A DNA stretch of 64,000 nt, taken from Wolinella sp052170135. Its GTDB lineage: Bacteria > Campylobacterota > Campylobacteria > Campylobacterales > Helicobacteraceae. The DNA is taken from NCBI GenBank assembly GCA_052170135.1, contig JBQNBC010000001.1, forward strand, positions 124,001-188,000, given 5' to 3'. Made by a program: the position numbers and the translations under genes. Below are positions 25,108 through 33,333 of the stretch, in pieces (the stretch's first letter is position 1; each line of letters starts with the position of its first letter). The notes under the pieces were generated by a model. That model saw only the letters and a program-made list of their open reading frames with translations, did no database searches and was not told the DNA's origin.

Positions 25108-25818
25108 ATGACGCAAGGAGAAGCAGTCGTCTGCGCACTAGAGAAGCTTGGTGGTGTAGGCACTCTTGGACAGCTATACCAAGAGATAGATAATATCAAA
25201 GAGTGTCGATGGGGAACAAAAACGCGAGCAGCTTCAATCAGGCGTATAGTCCAGACAAATGGGGAGATATACAAGATAAAGCCGGGCTTATATGCACTAA
25301 AAAAGCTGCAAGAAAAGCATAAAAAAGATGAGATCATCTCTAATCCGTTTAACCATACCTACTATCAAGGACTGCTAGTAACGATAGGAAATCTAAAGTC
25401 CTTGGAGACATTTATCCCTGCTCAAGATAAAAACAAAATATTCATCAATAGCCCATTAGGCGAACTCTCCACACTAAAACGTCTGCCAACATTTAGCTAT
25501 CCAAATATCATAAAACGAAGTTCAAGCGTGGATGTAATTTGGCTAAATGAGCGTGGCATGCTCCACTCGCTTTTTGAAGTGGAGCACTCAACTGATATGC
25601 AAAATTCGCTACTTAAGTTTAATGATTTGCGTGATTTTTATGCACGAATGGTTATCGTAGCGCCAAAAAATAGATACATGGAGTTTCAAAAACGCCTCAG
25701 CTATTCTGCTTTTAGTGAGCTTAATATAAACAAGAGAGTGAAATTCTTGAGCTATGAGGAGCTTGTTAGGCAATACGAGCGAGAGATTGAGTTGCAGGCA
25801 TTTGAGGTGCGCTTATGA
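25108..25818 (+). CDS. Winged-helix (HARE-like) plus nuclease-like domain protein
   Basis: I do not recognise a characterised member. Residues 1-65 look like a HARE-type winged helix: ALEKLGGVGTLGQLYQEI, WGTKTRAASIRRIVQ, then IYKIKPGLYAL. Residues about 88-220 look like a PD-(D/E)xK nuclease core: D142 in VDVIW, and E157/E159 in LFEVEHS about 15 residues on, followed by DLRDFYARMVIVAPKNR. HARE domains are known to be fused to restriction-type nucleases. The gene starts 5 bp after nrdA and overlaps the PIN-PhoH gene by 4 bp (ATGA), so it is coupled to it. Activity on DNA is inference. Confidence 0.6.
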   Translation: MTQGEAVVCALEKLGGVGTLGQLYQEIDNIKECRWGTKTRAASIRRIVQTNGEIYKIKPGLYALKKLQEKHKKDEIISNPFNHTYYQGLLVTIGNLKSLETFIPAQDKNKIFINSPLGELSTLKRLPTFSYPNIIKRSSSVDVIWLNERGMLHSLFEVEHSTDMQNSLLKFNDLRDFYARMVIVAPKNRYMEFQKRLSYSAFSELNINKRVKFLSYEELVRQYEREIELQAFEVRL

Positions 25819-27266
25819 GCGAGAAGCCTGGAAAATCCTACCTTATAGACACCTCTGTAATACTTGATGACGTGGAGAATCTAACTCATATATACCAACA
25901 AGGCGAAAACAAAATCTTCATCAGCGATATCGTCCTTAGCGAGCTAAACAAGAAAAAAGAGCTATCAAGCGACACAGGATTCTTTGCGAGAGAATTTTTC
26001 AGATTGATAAATAATGATGAAGGTGAAGAAGTCGCACTCAGTGAGATAACAACACAAAACGGACCAACGCAAGATCAAAAAGAATCAATCGCCAAAGCGC
26101 ACGATCATATACGACGCCTCTATCTCAAAAAACAAGGGGTAAAAATCCCAATCCACATCATCCACAGAGAATCGTATAACACACGCAATCTAGAACACGG
26201 ACTAAACGATGCAAGAATCGCCGAAATCGCAAAAGACTATGCATTGACCCTGCTCACAAACGACATCGCACTAAAAGTCTATTCTCTCTCGCTTGGTATC
26301 CACACGCAAAGCCTAATGCGCGATAGCGTGGAAAATCCAGATGAAATAGACTTTCACCACACCTTTTGCTTGCATCGCAATTCTTCATTTGATGCGCTAA
26401 ACGATGATACGAGGTTTCGCGCACTAAGCGAATGGAGTACGATAGAGATACTAGAAGAAGACAACACAGATTCTTCTTCATATATGACCGGCAAAAAACA
26501 CTTCGGGCTAAAGATAAATGGAAAATTTGAGGAACAACAACTAGATGTTATCCTGCAAGAATCAAACCCATATGTAAAGCCAATAAATCTAGAACAAAAG
26601 CTCTACTACGCGATGCTAATTCATCCGCAAAACCGCATAACAATTGCTACTGGTAGCACTGGCAGCGGCAAAACACTAATAGCCCTACAAGCAGGAATCC
26701 ATCTAGTCAAAAAAGGCATAGTCGATGGAATTATTTACATGCGAAATACAGTCACAGCAAACGACAAAGAGGCTGAGCTTGGATTTCGCAAGGGTGACGA
26801 AAGTCAAAAGTTAGGCTACTTCATGTATCCGCTATTTAGTGCGATAAATTTCACAATAGAAAAACTCCAAAAAGAATCGCTAGCCAAAAGAATCGAATAT
26901 CGTGGCGAGGTTAATAGCACAGAAAAGCAACAGGCAACCGAATACTTTTTACAAAAACACAATATCGAAGTAATCGATATTGCACACGCACGAGGAATTA
27001 CAATTGCACGCAAGTTTGTGATTTTTGATGAAGTGCAAAATGCATCAAATGCAACTGTAAAGCTCATCGGCACGCGCATGGGTGAGGAATCGCGCATAGT
27101 ATTTTTGGGCGACTGGGCACAGATAGATCATCCATATTTGAGCAAATTTAGAAACGGTGCAATATCTCTACTTAAAAAAGCTCTACGAGATGACTTCATC
27201 GCAGGAATCCAGCTACATCAAACTATACGTAGCGAAATCGCTGGCTGGTTTCAGCAAAACTTTTAG
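25815..27266 (+). CDS. PIN-domain / PhoH-family ATPase
   Basis: 483-residue fusion. Residues 1-165 are a PIN nuclease domain: LIDTSVI (D12), SDIVLSEL (E43), LNDARIAEIAKDY and LLTNDIALK supply the usual acidic residues. Residues 255-483 are a PhoH ATPase: Walker A TGSTGSGKT (K286), Walker B VIFDEVQNA, and FLGDWAQID as the sensor. PhoH2-type proteins with this layout unwind and cut RNA in vitro in some bacteria; that role here is inferred. The ATGA overlap with the preceding nuclease-like gene suggests the two act together. The last residues IRSEIAGWFQQNF are typical of the family. Confidence 0.88.
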   Translation: MSEKPGKSYLIDTSVILDDVENLTHIYQQGENKIFISDIVLSELNKKKELSSDTGFFAREFFRLINNDEGEEVALSEITTQNGPTQDQKESIAKAHDHIRRLYLKKQGVKIPIHIIHRESYNTRNLEHGLNDARIAEIAKDYALTLLTNDIALKVYSLSLGIHTQSLMRDSVENPDEIDFHHTFCLHRNSSFDALNDDTRFRALSEWSTIEILEEDNTDSSSYMTGKKHFGLKINGKFEEQQLDVILQESNPYVKPINLEQKLYYAMLIHPQNRITIATGSTGSGKTLIALQAGIHLVKKGIVDGIIYMRNTVTANDKEAELGFRKGDESQKLGYFMYPLFSAINFTIEKLQKESLAKRIEYRGEVNSTEKQQATEYFLQKHNIEVIDIAHARGITIARKFVIFDEVQNASNATVKLIGTRMGEESRIVFLGDWAQIDHPYLSKFRNGAISLLKKALRDDFIAGIQLHQTIRSEIAGWFQQNF

Positions 27267-27346
27267 TCGATTTTTAGTTTTTAATTTTACACTTTCGTAT
27301 AGATTTTAAGGGTACAATCATCACATCTCACACAAAAGGAGAGTAG

Positions 27347-28192
27347 ATGAAAGTTGTAAGAACCGAAGCCATAACAGAAGCTGTTGCGAAGCTCTGCAAG
27401 GAGGCCTGTTACTACGTTACGCCTGATATGTATGAGGCATTTAAGAGAGCCAAAGATAGCGAAGTATCCCCACTTGGGAAGGATATTTTGGGCAAGATTC
27501 TCGAAAATGCTGACATCGCGCGCGCAAAAGATATGCCTATCTGCCAAGATACAGGCATGACTGTAGTCTTTGTCGAAATCGGTCAAGACGTAAGAATCGA
27601 AGGCGGATACATAGAAGATGCCATAAATGATGGTGTAGCAAAAGGCTATGTAGATGGCTATCTGCGCAAATCTGTTGTTGGTGAGCCGCTTTTTAACCGC
27701 ACAAATACAAAAAACAATACTCCAGCCGTCATCCACACAAGAATCGTTCCAGGCGATTCTCTAAAGCTCAAAGTCTGCCCAAAGGGCTTTGGTAGTGAAA
27801 ATAAAAGCGTACTAAAAATGCTCGTGCCAGCTGATGGACTAGAAGGTGTAAAAAAGGTCTTCCTTGAAGCGGTCAAGCTAGCTGGGCCAAACGCCTGCCC
27901 TCCAATGGTAATCGGTGTAGGAATCGGCGGGACAATGGAAAAAGCCGCACTCCTAGCTAAAAAGGCGGCTGTGCGTTCAGTCGATTCTTACAATGAACAC
28001 CCAGAGTATGCTAAGCTCGAAAAAGAGTTACTTGAAATGGCATGCTCCACTGGCGTAGGACCACAAGGACTCGGTGGAATCAATACCGCTGTAAAAGTAA
28101 ATATCGAATGGTATCCAACTCACATTGCTGGACTTCCAGTCGCGGTCAACATCAACTGCCATGCCGCTAGACACGCGGATATAACGCTATAA
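27347..28192 (+). CDS. Class I fumarate hydratase, alpha (N-terminal) subunit
   Basis: One half of an oxygen-sensitive [4Fe-4S] hydro-lyase interconverting fumarate and malate; TtdA of tartrate dehydratase is the close alternative. Three cysteines sit where the cluster ligands belong: PICQDTG, PNACPPMVIG and EMACSTGVGPQG. VGIGGTMEKAA and the ending INCHAARHADI are typical. 281 residues, the usual length of the separate alpha subunit. A TACAAT box (about 27314) and AAAGGAG precede the ATG. The beta subunit follows after 10 bp. Fumarase is more likely than tartrate dehydratase in this respiratory lifestyle. Confidence 0.88.
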   Translation: MKVVRTEAITEAVAKLCKEACYYVTPDMYEAFKRAKDSEVSPLGKDILGKILENADIARAKDMPICQDTGMTVVFVEIGQDVRIEGGYIEDAINDGVAKGYVDGYLRKSVVGEPLFNRTNTKNNTPAVIHTRIVPGDSLKLKVCPKGFGSENKSVLKMLVPADGLEGVKKVFLEAVKLAGPNACPPMVIGVGIGGTMEKAALLAKKAAVRSVDSYNEHPEYAKLEKELLEMACSTGVGPQGLGGINTAVKVNIEWYPTHIAGLPVAVNINCHAARHADITL

Positions 28193-28202
28193 GGAGCACC
28201 AA

Positions 28203-28757
28203 ATGTCAAGTATCAAAATCACTGCACCTTTTGACAAAGAGACAGCTAAAAAACTCAAGGCTGGCGACAATGTCCTGATTACAGGCACTATCATTGCAGC
28301 GCGTGATGCCGCACACAAGGCACTCACAGAGGCGCTAGCACGCGGAGAATCGCTCCCAGTAGATCTACAAAATGAGACAATCTACTACCTAGGGCCAAGT
28401 CCAGCAAAGCCCGGCGAAGCCATCGGTGCTGCTGGTCCGACCACAAGTGGACGAATGGATAAATATACACCTACGATTCTCGATCTAGGAGTAAGTGGCA
28501 TGGTCGGCAAAGGCTATCGCTCAAAAGAGGTTATTGAGTCAATTAAGAAAAATGGCGCAGTTTACATGGTTGCCATTGGTGGCGCTGGCGCGCTAATCGC
28601 TGGCTCAATCAAAAAATATGAGGTGCTAGCCTACCCAGAGCTAGGTCCTGAAGCTATCGCACGACTAACCGTGGAAAACTTCCCAGCCATTGTCGCTATC
28701 GATTCAGAAGGAAACAACTTCTACGAAGAAGGTCAAAAGCCTTACGCTAAAATCTAA
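28203..28757 (+). CDS. Class I fumarate hydratase, beta (C-terminal) subunit
   Basis: Partner of the preceding alpha subunit. The 184-residue protein has GDNVLITGTIIAARDAAHK, YLGPSPAKPGE (substrate site), GAAGPTTSGRMD and SGMVGKGYRS, all typical of the C-terminal fumarase domain (TtdB-like), and ends with the conserved FPAIVAIDSEGNNFYEE. AAGGAG precedes the ATG. H. pylori uses a class II FumC, so this species differs or carries both. Confidence 0.88.
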   Translation: MSSIKITAPFDKETAKKLKAGDNVLITGTIIAARDAAHKALTEALARGESLPVDLQNETIYYLGPSPAKPGEAIGAAGPTTSGRMDKYTPTILDLGVSGMVGKGYRSKEVIESIKKNGAVYMVAIGGAGALIAGSIKKYEVLAYPELGPEAIARLTVENFPAIVAIDSEGNNFYEEGQKPYAKI

Positions 28758-28762
28758 GACTA

Positions 28763-28786
28763 GGGCATGTGGAATTCTCCATGCCC
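28763..28786. terminator. Palindromic hairpin between converging fumarase and acyltransferase genes
   Basis: GGGCATG and CATGCCC pair perfectly, with an inner GGA/TCC extension, 5 bases after the fumarase beta stop and 9 bases before the end of the converging gene. It probably stops transcription from both sides, although no T-run is present. Confidence 0.55.
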
Positions 28787-28795
28787 GCCCACAAA

Positions 28796-29356
28796 CTATC
28801 CTAAGCGATTCTTTATCACTCTAGCTGGCACGCCAACAGCCACTGAATATGGTGGCACATCTTTAGTAACCACAGCACCAGCCCCTATGATACTATGCTC
28901 GCCAATGCGCACACCATGTAATATCACACTACTCGCGCCAATCCAACAACCATCGCCAATATCAATTCTAGATTTTTCGATTCCTTGAGCCTTGATGACA
29001 GTATCTACATCATTAAAATTGTGCGCATATGAGATCATCTGGACATTTGGACCTATAAGCACATCGCTACCGATACACACACAACCCGTGCCATTTATAA
29101 TGGTTAGGTTATTCACTTCGCTCCCATCTCCAATAATAATTTCACCACGATAGGCATTTAAGTGAACGCTACGATTAAGAATCGCGCCATCACCAATATC
29201 AATCCTACCACCCGAGCTGGCATCCAACGAACAGTCACGTGCAATGAAGCACTTTTTACCAATATTTATACCTTTTGGATTCTTGATATATGTACCAAGT
29301 GCTACTTTGCTACCTTTTAGTCTAGCCTTTAATATCCAAACAAGCTTCATAAACAC
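28796..29356 (-). CDS. Hexapeptide-repeat acyltransferase (WbbJ/CysE-like O-acetyltransferase)
   Basis: 186-residue left-handed beta-helix protein with hexapeptide repeats across residues 30-165 (INIGKKCFI, IDIGDGAIL, IIIGDGSEV). The catalytic histidine is in ISYAHNFND and a second conserved one in VILHGVRIG. The end GAVVTKDVPPYSVAVGVPARVI is the family's typical closing segment. It probably acetylates a sugar in lipopolysaccharide or capsule. The GTG at 29356 is 7 bases from GGAG; an ATG two codons later is possible. It faces the fumarase genes and stands alone. Confidence 0.82.
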   Translation of the reverse strand: MFMKLVWILKARLKGSKVALGTYIKNPKGINIGKKCFIARDCSLDASSGGRIDIGDGAILNRSVHLNAYRGEIIIGDGSEVNNLTIINGTGCVCIGSDVLIGPNVQMISYAHNFNDVDTVIKAQGIEKSRIDIGDGCWIGASSVILHGVRIGEHSIIGAGAVVTKDVPPYSVAVGVPARVIKNRLG

Positions 29357-29467
29357 AAAACAGCTCCCATGCTAATCTCGGCACAATGCTAGCAAATCCA
29401 ACAAACATGGTATCGCGAGCTTATTTTTATTTAAACATAAGACAAGCCAAAGATCTTTCATGATTCT

Positions 29468-30364
29468 CTATCCTAAAAACTCAAGCACATCACGATAAAT
29501 ATCCTCCGACTCCATGTGGTATATTTTACCAAACTGCGTGCGATTAAAAGTTGATTGACGCTTTGCTAGTTGCGCGGTATGCGTCGTGATCAGATCCCTT
29601 AGTTCATCGCGAGAGAATCGACCGTCTAGAAACTCAAGCACCTCGATCACACCAATACTCTTCATCGCTTGAGGAGCGCGAGTATATCGTGCTTCTAACG
29701 CGCACACTTCATCAATTAGCCCACACCTAAGCATAGCTATCGTGCGCAACAAAATACGCTCACGCAGAATCTCGCGTGCAATAGAGAGTTCATAAATACG
29801 AATTTTATGGCTCTTTTGTTCACATTTGTATCGCGCAAAATAGTCGCTCGGTATCTCGCCACTCCCAAAAAAAATCTCAAATCCACGGCGAAGCCTATGA
29901 GAATCATGCGGAAAAATCACCTCGCAATAGTGAGGATCTAGTCGCTTAAGCTCCAAAAATGCCCGCTCCTTATCGCGCAAAATCTCCGCCACCCTCTCAC
30001 GCACAGCATCGTCTATAGGAGGATTTGGCGCAAGCCCATCAATATAAGCCTTTAGAAAAAAACTGCTCCCACCGACAATCAAAAGCGCACGCTTGCCTGC
30101 TTTTTTGGATTCTTCATATGCGGTATTCAATAGACTAGAAAATAGCGCGGCATTACTTGGTTCGCTTGGCGAGAGTATATCAACTGCAAAATGACGTATT
30201 TCGCTTAACTCGCTCGAGCGTGGCTTGGCAGAGGCGATATTGATTTCACGATAAATAGAGAGAGAATCGAGAGAAAAAATATAGCAGTCAAGCTCGCGTG
30301 CAAGCCGCAGGGCTAGCTCACTCTTGCCCGATCCGCTAGCGCCTAAGATAGCTACTAGCTCCAC
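29468..30364 (-). CDS. miaA: tRNA dimethylallyltransferase
   Basis: Adds the isopentenyl group to A37 of tRNAs reading U-starting codons. Seen: P-loop GASGSGKSELA (residues 8-18), DSLSIYREINIASAKP (the usual DSMQVYR-x-x-D-IGTAKP region), VGGSSFFLKAY, and the C-terminal KSIGVIEVLEFLDG and LAKRQSTFNRTQF. At 298 residues the length is normal. It overlaps the end of proC by 10 bp, so they are cotranscribed. Confidence 0.95.
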   Translation of the reverse strand: MELVAILGASGSGKSELALRLARELDCYIFSLDSLSIYREINIASAKPRSSELSEIRHFAVDILSPSEPSNAALFSSLLNTAYEESKKAGKRALLIVGGSSFFLKAYIDGLAPNPPIDDAVRERVAEILRDKERAFLELKRLDPHYCEVIFPHDSHRLRRGFEIFFGSGEIPSDYFARYKCEQKSHKIRIYELSIAREILRERILLRTIAMLRCGLIDEVCALEARYTRAPQAMKSIGVIEVLEFLDGRFSRDELRDLITTHTAQLAKRQSTFNRTQFGKIYHMESEDIYRDVLEFLG

Positions 30365-31404
30365 AGCTTTGAAAGCGCGATAGCGCGCTCCTTTGCACGG
30401 TGCACTGCCTCAATGATTAGCCCACGTATTCCGGCCGATTCTAAGCATGCTATAGCCTCTATAGTCGTGCCAGACGGAGATGTCACTTCATCTTTAATTA
30501 AAGCTGGATGTCGCACAGACAAAAGTGATGAAAATCCAGCAAAAAGCCCACGCGTTAAACTCTCTGCCTCAGCACGTGTAAGCCCCTCACGCACGCCAGC
30601 GTCCATTAGAGCCTCGGAGATGATAGCGAGATATGCTGGACCACTCCCGGCAAGTGCAGTCGCAGAATCGAGCTTCGCCTCACTAGAGAGCCAAATAGTC
30701 GCCCCAAGCATAGAAAAAATTTCAAATGCAAAGTCACGCGCACACTCATCACCACATAACGCAGTGCACGAAGCATGGAGTGTTGCAGCGATATTTGGCA
30801 TAGCGCGAATTACTGGCATAAATTGTGTATTGTTTTGATGATTGAAATTACAAGACACGAGATTAGATTCTTCCTGGAGGGGCTTAATAAGAAAGTCTGA
30901 ATTTACAAGCAGATTCTTATCATTTTGTATAAAAGAATCACCATTGCAGAATGTTTCCTCGCTACTTTGACAAGCATGCATAGTATGATTGCAGGTCGAC
31001 CCCTGAGTAAAACCATAAAATATGGCACGCAAAGAATCTATACAAACACCCGCAATAATCGAATAGAGTGCAGCTGGCATAGCTAAAGGCTTATCGTGAG
31101 AAGTTTCTGTATTAGATTTGGTGGAAGCAACAAAATCCATACTTGTAAAACCAGCACTCAGACTATCACGAAAATCTACAATAGCATTTGGCTTTATGCA
31201 TAAAATTACGTGTTTATTAGCCAAAGACTCTAAACTAAGCGGAAATAGTGGCTTAGCATTTAATCTATTTTCATCGATAAAAGCGTGAATTTTTTCTAGA
31301 TTTCTACCAGAAATCTCAAGTAGAAATCTACCGTTTAGCCCAGTTGCTATGGCTTTCGCCATCTTGCCATAGCCGACTATAACGATAGTTTGAAGTGGCT
31401 GCAT
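30355..31404 (-). CDS. proC: Pyrroline-5-carboxylate reductase with a large internal insertion
   Basis: NAD(P)H-dependent last step of proline synthesis. The ends are typical: VIVGYGKMAKAI at the start, VILCIKPNAI, then VIRAMPNIAA, LAGSGPAYLAIISEAL, EVTSPSGTTIEAI and the closing AVHRAKERA. The protein has 349 residues against about 260-275 in the family. The extra material is at about residues 90-108 and 130-195, between the Rossmann strands and RAMPN. It is rich in Cys, Asn, Ser and Gln and resembles nothing I know. The frame stays open through it and the catalytic C-terminal domain looks intact, so the enzyme may still work. Confidence 0.85.
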   Translation of the reverse strand: MQPLQTIVIVGYGKMAKAIATGLNGRFLLEISGRNLEKIHAFIDENRLNAKPLFPLSLESLANKHVILCIKPNAIVDFRDSLSAGFTSMDFVASTKSNTETSHDKPLAMPAALYSIIAGVCIDSLRAIFYGFTQGSTCNHTMHACQSSEETFCNGDSFIQNDKNLLVNSDFLIKPLQEESNLVSCNFNHQNNTQFMPVIRAMPNIAATLHASCTALCGDECARDFAFEIFSMLGATIWLSSEAKLDSATALAGSGPAYLAIISEALMDAGVREGLTRAEAESLTRGLFAGFSSLLSVRHPALIKDEVTSPSGTTIEAIACLESAGIRGLIIEAVHRAKERAIALSKLWS

Positions 31405-31407
31405 CTA

Positions 31408-31824
31408 TTATTTAATATCTGAATCTTGTGTAGTGGCACTTTCGTCAAAAAATGATGAGATGACCTCGGCCAGCCCATAGTTTGGATAGCGGTGATTCTC
31501 TAGTACGACCTGCCCCATTGTTTTATTGTCAAAATTAAAAATAACTGGCGCAAGAAAATTCACGGTCGAGCTTTCGAGTGGAGTATGTATGATCATGATG
31601 TTTAGAACAAGAAGATTTGTATTATCTTTAAGATCTAATAGCAACTTAAGCGAGAGCGGGACTTCAAAGTCGTACTCGCGTAGCAGAAATGGATTTACCA
31701 AAGTAAATGCGGGAGAATCCGCATTGGCATTCCTGAGCTTCATGAACATATCATCAATCTTCTCGAGCTTTACGGACTTAACCCACTCAAAGCCGAGTAT
31801 GGGAGACTTTACTTCAAACTCCAT
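31408..31824 (-). CDS. fliW: Flagellar assembly factor FliW
   Basis: Binds flagellin and antagonises CsrA, tying flagellin translation to export. The protein matches FliW throughout: FEVKSPILGFEWV at the start, FTLVNPFLLREYDFEVP, LLVLNIMIIHTPLESSTVNFLAPVIFN, and the late MGQVVLENHRYPNYGLAE. The start chosen is ATG 31824, about 7 bases after AGGA; an in-frame GTG at 31830 is too close to that site. 138 residues. The proC start lies 3 bp after its stop, so fliW leads fliW-proC-miaA. Confidence 0.92.
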   Translation of the reverse strand: MEFEVKSPILGFEWVKSVKLEKIDDMFMKLRNANADSPAFTLVNPFLLREYDFEVPLSLKLLLDLKDNTNLLVLNIMIIHTPLESSTVNFLAPVIFNFDNKTMGQVVLENHRYPNYGLAEVISSFFDESATTQDSDIK

Positions 31825-32011
31825 CAACACTTCCTTCTAAAACACGAGTATTAGCAGTCAAATCGCTTAAAATCTAAATCATTTTATCGAATTACGAGAC
31901 AAAAAGCAATTTTATCAGATTGTCACGACAAGTGCGATAGTGCGTGCTTTGCCTCATATCTCTTGATGCGATTCTTGCATATACAGAAAGAAGTATCCAC
32001 AAGAATCCTCG

Positions 32012-32398
32012 CTAAATCCGTCCTCCAGCCAAATATCGCTCCAAAATAATCTGCGCACTAAGCGAGTCAAGCCGTCCATCGCGCCTATCCTTCATTACGC
32101 CCTTGATACGCTCAAATGCCTCTTTAGAGCTATGTGACTCGTCGACAAAACAAATATCCCCATCAAACTCCACAAGAGATACAAAATGGCGGATTCTTCG
32201 CTCCATCTCATCGCTACTTCCACCATCACATGGGATTCCTACAATCAACCTTTTGGCGCATTTTTGACGTAACAATTCACCTATATCATGCGCGGCCTGA
32301 TTGCGATTCTTGCGTAATATTGGCTCTAATGGCAACACTACTCCAGCAACATATTGCGCGACTCCAATGCGCTTTAACCCAACATCAATGGCTATCAT
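32012..32398 (-). CDS. ruvX: Putative pre-16S rRNA nuclease / Holliday junction resolvase-like (RuvX/YqgF)
   Basis: RNase H-fold nuclease proposed to trim the 5' end of 16S rRNA. Seen: AIDVGLKRIGVA (first catalytic Asp), LIVGIPCDGGSSDE, CFVDESHSSKEA (the usual DER-x-T-x-x-A position) and LDSLSAQIILERYL (last catalytic Asp). 128 residues, slightly short but complete. It overlaps dprA by 4 bp, an order also found in H. pylori (HP0334-HP0333). Confidence 0.9.
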   Translation of the reverse strand: MIAIDVGLKRIGVAQYVAGVVLPLEPILRKNRNQAAHDIGELLRQKCAKRLIVGIPCDGGSSDEMERRIRHFVSLVEFDGDICFVDESHSSKEAFERIKGVMKDRRDGRLDSLSAQIILERYLAGGRI

Positions 32399-33216
32399 AC
32401 AAGCCCAACGCGCCCATTTCGCACGACAACCTTCCCTTCAAACTCATACTCTAAAAGTACCTCGCCAAATCGTGCAATTGCCTCATCATAACTAGGCAAC
32501 CCAGCGCAAAATTGCAAAACTTCATCATCTAAACCACAAGAATCATGTGGCAAATTCCCTGCTGTTTCTCTTTTTAGCTGTGAAAAATGTCGCGAAAATA
32601 ACTCTTCAAAATCAAAAAATATACTCGCGCGACCTGATCGCAAAAGCTCCTGCGTACCGAGACTCTCGCGCAATCTATGTGGTAAGACATAAAGTGGCTT
32701 TTTAAGTTCGCTTGCGATTCTTGCGCTCTGCATTGAGCCACTTTTTAGGTCAGCCTGTGGGATGATAGCAATCTCCCCAAGCGCTACAATTAGGCGATTT
32801 CTCTCCAAAAATGTGTGGCGCATTGGCAAAAAATCACTCTCATACTCACTCAAAAGCAACCCACCATCGCTAGCAATCTTCTCAAACTTTAAACGATGCG
32901 AAGCTGGATATGGCCTATCAAGACTAGAAGGGGAGATAAAAATAGTCTCCGGATGCGATGCCTCATGCGCCAAAATATCAATACCAAATGCACCGCCGCT
33001 GACGACTACTACTCCATTTTGCGAGAAGAATCGAGCCATCTCAAGCGTAATAGCCTTCGCATATGTGTTTGGATTGCGGGTACCTAAGATTGCAACTTTT
33101 GGACGCGCTAATAGCTCAATATTTCCACGATAGTAGAGATTTTTTGGCGGATTCTTAAGCTGGTCAAAAACCTCAGGAATCAGCGAAAACTTGCCAATCA
33201 TCTGAAACCTCGGCAT
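32395..33216 (-). CDS. dprA: DNA processing protein A (competence, RecA loader)
   Basis: Protects incoming single-stranded DNA and loads RecA during natural transformation. Seen: AILGTRNP, VVVSGGAFGIDILAHE (Rossmann core), PYPASHRLKFEKI, LSEYESDF, RHTFLERNRLIVAL, AIIPQADLKSGSMQSARIA and a C-terminal winged-helix-like domain. The start chosen is ATG 33216 (MPRFQMIGKFSLIPEVFDQLK), which aligns residue for residue with H. pylori DprA. The frame stays open to 33279, but that part is read from the palindrome at 33232-33267. No clear ribosome binding site is seen. Confidence 0.92.
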   Translation of the reverse strand: MPRFQMIGKFSLIPEVFDQLKNPPKNLYYRGNIELLARPKVAILGTRNPNTYAKAITLEMARFFSQNGVVVVSGGAFGIDILAHEASHPETIFISPSSLDRPYPASHRLKFEKIASDGGLLLSEYESDFLPMRHTFLERNRLIVALGEIAIIPQADLKSGSMQSARIASELKKPLYVLPHRLRESLGTQELLRSGRASIFFDFEELFSRHFSQLKRETAGNLPHDSCGLDDEVLQFCAGLPSYDEAIARFGEVLLEYEFEGKVVVRNGRVGLV

Positions 33217-33231
33217 GCTAAACAAGCTGGA

Positions 33232-33267
33232 TTCTTCTTGTGTGTCTATATAGACACACAAGAAGAA
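33232..33267. repeat. 36-bp perfect palindrome between glnA and dprA
   Basis: Two 18-bp arms with no spacer (left TTCTTCTTGTGTGTCTAT, right its exact reverse complement). It lies 67 bases after the glnA stop and 16 bases before the dprA ATG on the same strand. There is no T-run, so it is not a standard terminator. It could be an attenuator, a processing site, or an operator for a dimeric protein. Confidence 0.9.
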
Positions 33268-33333
33268 AATCGACATCATCCCATGATAACCTTAGTACCA
33301 GATTCCCCGCGACTTCCTGCATAGAGTAGATGT

